In this document: positions 6,292 through 9,481 of the stretch, one piece after another
Layout of the letters: the number at the start of each line of letters is the position of its first letter
Numbering within the stretch: position 1 is the stretch's first letter
Assembly (NCBI GenBank): GCA_019314185.1
Contig: JAFCZU010000221.1
Coordinates: forward strand, 1-9,481
DNA: 9,481 nt
Reading direction: 5' to 3'
Source: Deltaproteobacteria bacterium
GTDB lineage: Bacteria; Desulfobacterota; Desulfobacteria; Desulfobacterales; ETH-SRB1
Translations under genes and position numbers: made by a program
Notes under the pieces: generated by a model
Told to the model about the DNA's origin: nothing
Databases searched by the model: none
What the model saw: the letters and a program-made list of their open reading frames with translations, nothing else

Positions 6292-7075
6292 ATGAGCCTG
6301 GAACCCTTTCGTCTAAGCATGGTATTTTATTTCGAAATTCCGATATTTCAGAAAGATTAAGCCTGGCATTTAAAATGCATGATTCATTCTTTGCCATGTC
6401 AAGAACCTCCCCCAATGGCGTAACAAACTGTGAATGGCCTCCATATTCAATACCCTCTTCCTTTCCATTCCGGTTTGCCGCGATTACAAAGATCTGATTT
6501 TCAATAGCCCTTGCCTGCAATAAAATATCCCAGTGTCTGGTTCGTCCAATGGGCCATTGCGCTGACACAATAACAAGTATTGCCTGTGAAAGAGCAAGGG
6601 ATCTGCAAAGTTCCGGGAACCTGAGATCATAACATATCATCAGCCCCACAGGCCCGATGGATGTTTCACACACTACCGCCTTATTCCCGGCAGAAAAATA
6701 TTTATCCTCTCCTGTTAAAGAAAAAAGATGAATCTTCCTGTAAGTTCCTGCGATATCTCCATTGCTGTCTATAACATACATGGTATTGTAAATATTGTTG
6801 CCGGAAGATTCGGGCAGAGAACCGGCAATGATCATATTGTATTTAGATGCTGCTTGAGAGAGCCTGTCAATAACAGCGCCTGTCTTTGCAGCATGAACAG
6901 TCAGCCTTTGGTTGTCAAAACCGCAAGACCACATCTCAGGAAGAACAGCAATATCTGCTTTTCCGGCGCCAAGAGAATCTATTCCCTGAAATGCCGCCTC
7001 AAGATTTGATTCAACATCTCCCAGTTTAACATCAAATTGTATCAGGCCTGCCTTAACAGTTTTTTTAGTCTCCAT
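6281..7075 (-). CDS. carbon-nitrogen hydrolase, omega-amidase-like (nitrilase superfamily)
   Basis: Cytoplasmic amidase of 264 residues with the Glu-Lys-Cys catalytic triad: Glu47 in LPEMW, Lys114 in YRKIHLF and nucleophile Cys148 in MICYDLRFPEL. The FSLTGEDKYFSAG segment and length resemble the omega-amidase/NIT2-like branch, which deaminates 2-oxoglutaramate or related omega-amides, rather than true nitrilases or N-carbamoylputrescine amidases. Substrate assignment is inference. ATG 7075 has a good Shine-Dalgarno, AGGA five bases upstream. Its TAA at 6281-6283 lies inside the rfaE2 start region, so the two genes are probably translated from one message. There is no obvious pathway link between amide hydrolysis and heptose activation. 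The triad is complete and no truncation is seen. Confidence 0.9.
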   Translation of the reverse strand: METKKTVKAGLIQFDVKLGDVESNLEAAFQGIDSLGAGKADIAVLPEMWSCGFDNQRLTVHAAKTGAVIDRLSQAASKYNMIIAGSLPESSGNNIYNTMYVIDSNGDIAGTYRKIHLFSLTGEDKYFSAGNKAVVCETSIGPVGLMICYDLRFPELCRSLALSQAILVIVSAQWPIGRTRHWDILLQARAIENQIFVIAANRNGKEEGIEYGGHSQFVTPLGEVLDMAKNESCILNARLNLSEISEFRNKIPCLDERVPGSYAL

Positions 7076-7080
7076 CTAAT

Positions 7081-7084
7081 TCCT
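7081..7084 (-). promoter_or_regulatory. Shine-Dalgarno of the amidase gene
   Basis: AGGA on the minus strand, five bases from ATG 7075, supports that start and sits at the head of the two-gene amidase-rfaE2 unit. Confidence 0.65.
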
Positions 7085-7117
7085 AAGCCGGATAAACCGG
7101 CCAAATAGCATTTATTT

Positions 7118-7143
7118 ATCACGAAAGCACGAAAACACGAAAC
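7118..7143 (+). repeat. octamer-period CACGAAA repeat, short copy
   Basis: Three 8-base words, cacgaaag, cacgaaaa and cacgaaac, follow at. It is related to 4001-4034 and is inverted relative to 7261-7294 in the same gap. Confidence 0.65.
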
Positions 7144-7161
7144 TTGATGCATTTGTAAAAA

Positions 7162-7175
7162 GTGTTAGGTGTTAA
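7162..7175 (+). repeat. GTGTTAR heptamer, two units
   Basis: gtgttag followed by gtgttaa. On its own this is weak, but it adds a further 7-base-period word to a window already rich in them. Confidence 0.4.
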
Positions 7176-7260
7176 GAGCAAACAGAATCTATAGCTTATT
7201 GAATTTTAAGTTGTACTTTTTATGAATTCATCAATCTTTAGTCACTTTAAACTTTTTTTG

Positions 7261-7294
7261 TTTCGTGCTTTCCTTATTTCGTGTTTTCGTGATT
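7261..7294 (-). repeat. octamer-period CACGAAA repeat, inverted copy
   Basis: Its reverse complement matches 4001-4034 at 32 of 34 positions, differing only at two adjacent bases in the centre. Such near-identity between two non-coding sites 3.2 kb apart points to a dispersed element family. Confidence 0.75.
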
Positions 7295-7323
7295 GTTTTT
7301 CAATTTTTTGCCACAGAATCAAT

Positions 7324-7386
7324 CTCCGGCCTCCGACCTCCGACCTCCGGCCTCTGACCTCTGACCTCCGACCTCCGACCTCCGAC
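7324..7386 (+). repeat. nine-unit heptanucleotide tandem array (CTCYGRC)
   Basis: Nine consecutive 7-base units without interruption: ctccggc, ctccgac twice, ctccggc, ctctgac twice, ctccgac three times. All variation is C/T at position 4 and A/G at position 6. The array ends exactly where the comF stop codon (7387-7389) begins. In another frame it would encode a meaningless RPPTSDL-type string. There are no spacers, so it is not a CRISPR. Confidence 0.9.
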
Positions 7387-8250
7387 CTACACCGCCCTGG
7401 CCAATGTAAGAACATCGACACTTCCGGCTCCGCCGCGCAAAAGAACTTTTGCGCATTCATTGGCTGTGGCTCCGGTTGTATAAACATCATCCACAAGAAG
7501 TATCCTTTTCCCGGTAATATTTGATGATTTATTTATACTGAAAGCATTTTTTATGTTTGCAGCTCTTTGCCTTCGGCCAAGGCCGGTCTGCGATTCTGTC
7601 CATCTGTTTCTCAGCAACAAATGTTTGTCAATCTCAATATGCGCAAAAGTTATACTCAAAGATTTTGCGAGCTGAGCCCAGTCCCTGACAAGAAGAAAAG
7701 ACTGATTAAAACCCCTTTTCCTGAATCGTTTTATATGAAGAGGAACGGGCACAATAATATCTATACTTTCTTTATCCCAATAACTCATAAAAGCGGAAAA
7801 AAGAAGCATCCCAAGCGGCTTCGCTAATTGAATCTTTCCTTTATATTTCAAAGAATGAATCATTACCATAAGCGCTTTGTCATAAACACCGGGGGCACGG
7901 GATCTTCTGATTTTTTTGGGGGATCTCATGCATTCGCCGCAGATATGATCCTCTCCCTCACGGCTTTTAAACATTATCCCGCATGACAAACAAATTGGTG
8001 ATTCAACAGGCGTAAAGCTATTAAAACAGGTCTGGCACAAATAGGGCGCCGTCAGTTTTTTAAAAATAAATCTTTTTATACCATTAAAAGAATCATCATG
8101 TTGAACATCTTTTTCATTCAAACAGCAGCTCTGACGTTGTGCGGGATGAAAAAAAGCTCCGCAGGCCATACATTTTGCGGGGAAAACAACCTGTTCCAGA
8201 ATTCTGACCGCATAAATCAGCAGTTTTTTTAAATTAGCCGATATTTTCAC
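7387..8250 (-). CDS. comF: ComF-family phosphoribosyltransferase-like protein
   Basis: ComF/GntX-type protein of 287 residues, related to the B. subtilis competence protein needed for DNA uptake; in non-competent bacteria its role is unclear. An N-terminal zinc-ribbon region has CMAC, CQTC, CLSC and CGEC pairs. The phosphoribosyltransferase domain follows, with [18 protein letters not shown] (about 168-185) and the PRPP-binding loop [13 protein letters not shown] (about 250-262). A start at TTG 8265 is possible, but GTG 8248-8250 is preferred because GGAG lies seven bases before it. With that start the gene overlaps the icd end by 17 bases, so the two are probably coupled. The protein ends LARAV, normal for the family, and the stop TAG abuts the heptamer array. 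It is somewhat longer than typical ComF (about 240), the extra lying within the N-terminal cysteine region. Confidence 0.9.
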   Translation of the reverse strand: MKISANLKKLLIYAVRILEQVVFPAKCMACGAFFHPAQRQSCCLNEKDVQHDDSFNGIKRFIFKKLTAPYLCQTCFNSFTPVESPICLSCGIMFKSREGEDHICGECMRSPKKIRRSRAPGVYDKALMVMIHSLKYKGKIQLAKPLGMLLFSAFMSYWDKESIDIIVPVPLHIKRFRKRGFNQSFLLVRDWAQLAKSLSITFAHIEIDKHLLLRNRWTESQTGLGRRQRAANIKNAFSINKSSNITGKRILLVDDVYTTGATANECAKVLLRGGAGSVDVLTLARAV

Positions 8251-9457
8251 ATATTCTCTCCGCAAACTCCGAACATTTTACCTTTTTTGCTCCTTTTATC
8301 TGACGGGCAAGATCATATGTGACAATACCTTCTTTAATAGTAGCTTTAAGAGCAGTTCTGATTAATGCGGATGATTCCTGCCAGCCGATGTAATCAAGCA
8401 GCATTGCTCCTGAAAGGATCAAAGAACCTGGATTTACCTTGTCCTGATCCGTATACTTTGGGGCTGTGCCGTGGGTTGCCTCAAAAACAGCGCACTTGTC
8501 ACCGATATTCGCGCCTGGCGCCAGCCCAAGGCCGCCTGTTTGAGCTGCAAGCGCATCGGAAAGATAGTCTCCATTAAGATTTGGCGTGGCAATCACATCG
8601 TATTCTTCGGGCCGAAGAAGAATCTGCTGAAACAACATATCAGCGATTCTGTCTTTTATAACAATCTTTCCTTCAGGCCGGGTGCCGTTGTATGTGTCAT
8701 AAAGTTCCTTTTCGGTTATAGTCTGATCTTTAAACTTTTCCCTGGCCACCTCATAACCCCATTTGCTGAATGCCCCCTCTGTAAACTTCATTATATTACC
8801 CTTATGCATAAGAGCAACACTTGGCAGTCTGTTTTCAATCGCATATGAAATGGCTTTTGACACCAGCCTCTTGGTCTTTCTTTCGCTTATCGGTTTTATG
8901 CCTATACCCGCATCGTCCGGCAGGATAATTCCCATCCTCGTTTTAAGAAAAGATATAACATCTTTGGCCTCATTACTTCCCGCTTCCCATTCAATACCGG
9001 CATAAACATCTTCCGTGTTTTCCCTGAAAATAACCATATCAACCTTTTCAGGATGTTTCATGGGGCTGGGGACATTATCTATATATTTCACAGGCCGGAC
9101 ACATGCATAAAGATCCAGTTCCTGACGTATTGTAACATTCAGACTTCTTATTCCTTTTCCCACAGGTGTGGTCAAAGGCCCTTTTATCGCGACCACATTT
9201 TCTTTTATTGTATCAAGCGTTTCAGGAGGAAGCCAGCTGCCTGTCTTCTGATACCCCTTTTCACCAGCATAAACCTCAAGCCAGGATATCTTTTTATCTC
9301 CTTTGTATGCCGCAAGCACAGCTCGATCCATCACCATTTTTGTCGCGCGCCATATGTCCCGGCCTATCCCGTCCCCTTCAATAAAGGGAATAATTGGATT
9401 GTTCGGCACTTGAAGTGTCCCGTCATTATTACATATTATCTTTGCTGAATTATCCAT
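8234..9457 (-). CDS. icd: NADP-dependent isocitrate dehydrogenase
   Basis: TCA-cycle enzyme that oxidatively decarboxylates isocitrate to 2-oxoglutarate with NADP; it is a homodimer in the cytoplasm. The 407 residues are close to E. coli Icd (416). Visible are [10 protein letters not shown] (23-32), the substrate-binding block GIRSLN with Ser105 (equivalent to the regulatory phosphoserine of E. coli), Arg111, Arg121, Arg145, Tyr152, Lys219 and the metal-binding Asp297 and Asp301 in [15 protein letters not shown] places Lys334 and Tyr335 where E. coli uses Lys344 and Tyr345 for the NADP 2'-phosphate, supporting NADP rather than NAD. ATG 9457 has AGGAG 13 bases upstream, a longer spacing than usual. 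No kinase/phosphatase gene (aceK) is nearby, so phospho-regulation is not implied. It is followed by an overlapping comF. Confidence 0.97.
   Translation of the reverse strand: MDNSAKIICNNDGTLQVPNNPIIPFIEGDGIGRDIWRATKMVMDRAVLAAYKGDKKISWLEVYAGEKGYQKTGSWLPPETLDTIKENVVAIKGPLTTPVGKGIRSLNVTIRQELDLYACVRPVKYIDNVPSPMKHPEKVDMVIFRENTEDVYAGIEWEAGSNEAKDVISFLKTRMGIILPDDAGIGIKPISERKTKRLVSKAISYAIENRLPSVALMHKGNIMKFTEGAFSKWGYEVAREKFKDQTITEKELYDTYNGTRPEGKIVIKDRIADMLFQQILLRPEEYDVIATPNLNGDYLSDALAAQTGGLGLAPGANIGDKCAVFEATHGTAPKYTDQDKVNPGSLILSGAMLLDYIGWQESSALIRTALKATIKEGIVTYDLARQIKGAKKVKCSEFAERICENIG
8258..8261 (-). promoter_or_regulatory. Shine-Dalgarno selecting the GTG start of comF
   Basis: GGAG on the minus strand, seven bases from GTG 8250. 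It lies inside the last codons of icd and makes the alternative TTG at 8265 unlikely. Confidence 0.65.
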
Positions 9458-9470
9458 ATCTTAATAATCA

Positions 9471-9475
9471 CTCCT
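9471..9475 (-). promoter_or_regulatory. Shine-Dalgarno-like AGGAG upstream of icd
   Basis: AGGAG on the minus strand, 13 bases before ATG 9457. The spacing is long, but no better in-frame start codon lies closer and the protein N-terminus fits the family. Confidence 0.45.
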
Positions 9476-9481
9476 GTTAAT

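Larger units (their letters stand above)
7076..7386. other. 311-base intergenic region between comF and the amidase gene
   Basis: Non-coding spacer on the shared minus-strand path. It holds an octamer CACGAAA tract (7118-7143), a two-unit GTGTTAR heptamer (7162-7175), an inverted CACGAAA copy (7261-7294) and a nine-unit heptamer array (7324-7386) that touches the comF stop. The two CACGAAA tracts are inverted and could form a long hairpin with about 117 bases between arms. I see no convincing promoter for the amidase, although one is expected here. Confidence 0.6.

Noticed and set aside
7324..7386. Repeat array as a possible CRISPR.
   Set aside because: The units are 7 bases long and contiguous, with no spacers, and no cas genes are near.
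7222..7524. A 100-codon plus-strand frame containing RPPTSDL-type repeats.
   Set aside because: It runs across the heptamer array and antisense to the end of comF. It has no family similarity or ribosome binding site.
9053..9448. A 131-codon plus-strand frame opposite icd.
   Set aside because: It is antisense to a clearly conserved enzyme, has no start signal and no recognisable motif.

Overview
The window looks like ordinary chromosome from a moderately AT-rich, Gram-negative anaerobe. My best guess is a deltaproteobacterium (Desulfobacterota, sulfate-reducer type). This is inference. It rests on an RfaE2-type heptose adenylyltransferase (LPS synthesis), an E. coli-type NADP isocitrate dehydrogenase, an exported DUF1573 protein with an apparent in-frame selenocysteine codon, and many short word-like intergenic repeats. 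No marker gene fixes the taxonomy.

Layout: an AEC-family permease (minus strand, best start at 944) is divergent from priA (1428-3866, plus), with a repeat-rich gap between them. After priA comes a repeat-bearing gap, then a two-gene plus-strand unit: a DUF1573 exported protein (4081-4806, interrupted by UGA at 4300-4302) and a HAD phosphatase (4813-5430). A 384-base non-coding stretch separates this unit from the convergent minus-strand pair nitrilase-family amidase (6281-7075) and rfaE2 (5815-6291), which overlap by 11 bases. A 311-base gap with tandem repeats follows. The last pair is icd (8234-9457) and comF (7387-8250), overlapping by 17 bases, also on the minus strand.

The strongest unusual signal is in the DUF1573 gene. 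The frame stays open and conserved on both sides of UGA codon 74, and the UGA replaces exactly the first Cys of the family's conserved C-G-C-T motif, giving G-UGA-G-C-T. This fits selenocysteine insertion better than random decay. The RNA structure just downstream supports it only partly, because neither candidate hairpin meets every rule for a bacterial SECIS. UGA also ends rfaE2, so the codon is not globally reassigned.

The second theme is the intergenic DNA. Four gaps carry short tandem or degenerate repeats with a 7-base period but different sequences (CTCYGRC, GGTTCAC, CTGACAY, GTGTTAR, perhaps TGAACAT). They also carry an 8-base-period repeat (CACGAAAR) and a dispersed GTGGCTGAATAGTTAC-type word. 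These explain most of the non-coding sequence.

The housekeeping genes do not form one pathway: replication restart (PriA), TCA cycle (Icd), ComF-type phosphoribosyltransferase, amide hydrolysis and LPS heptose activation.
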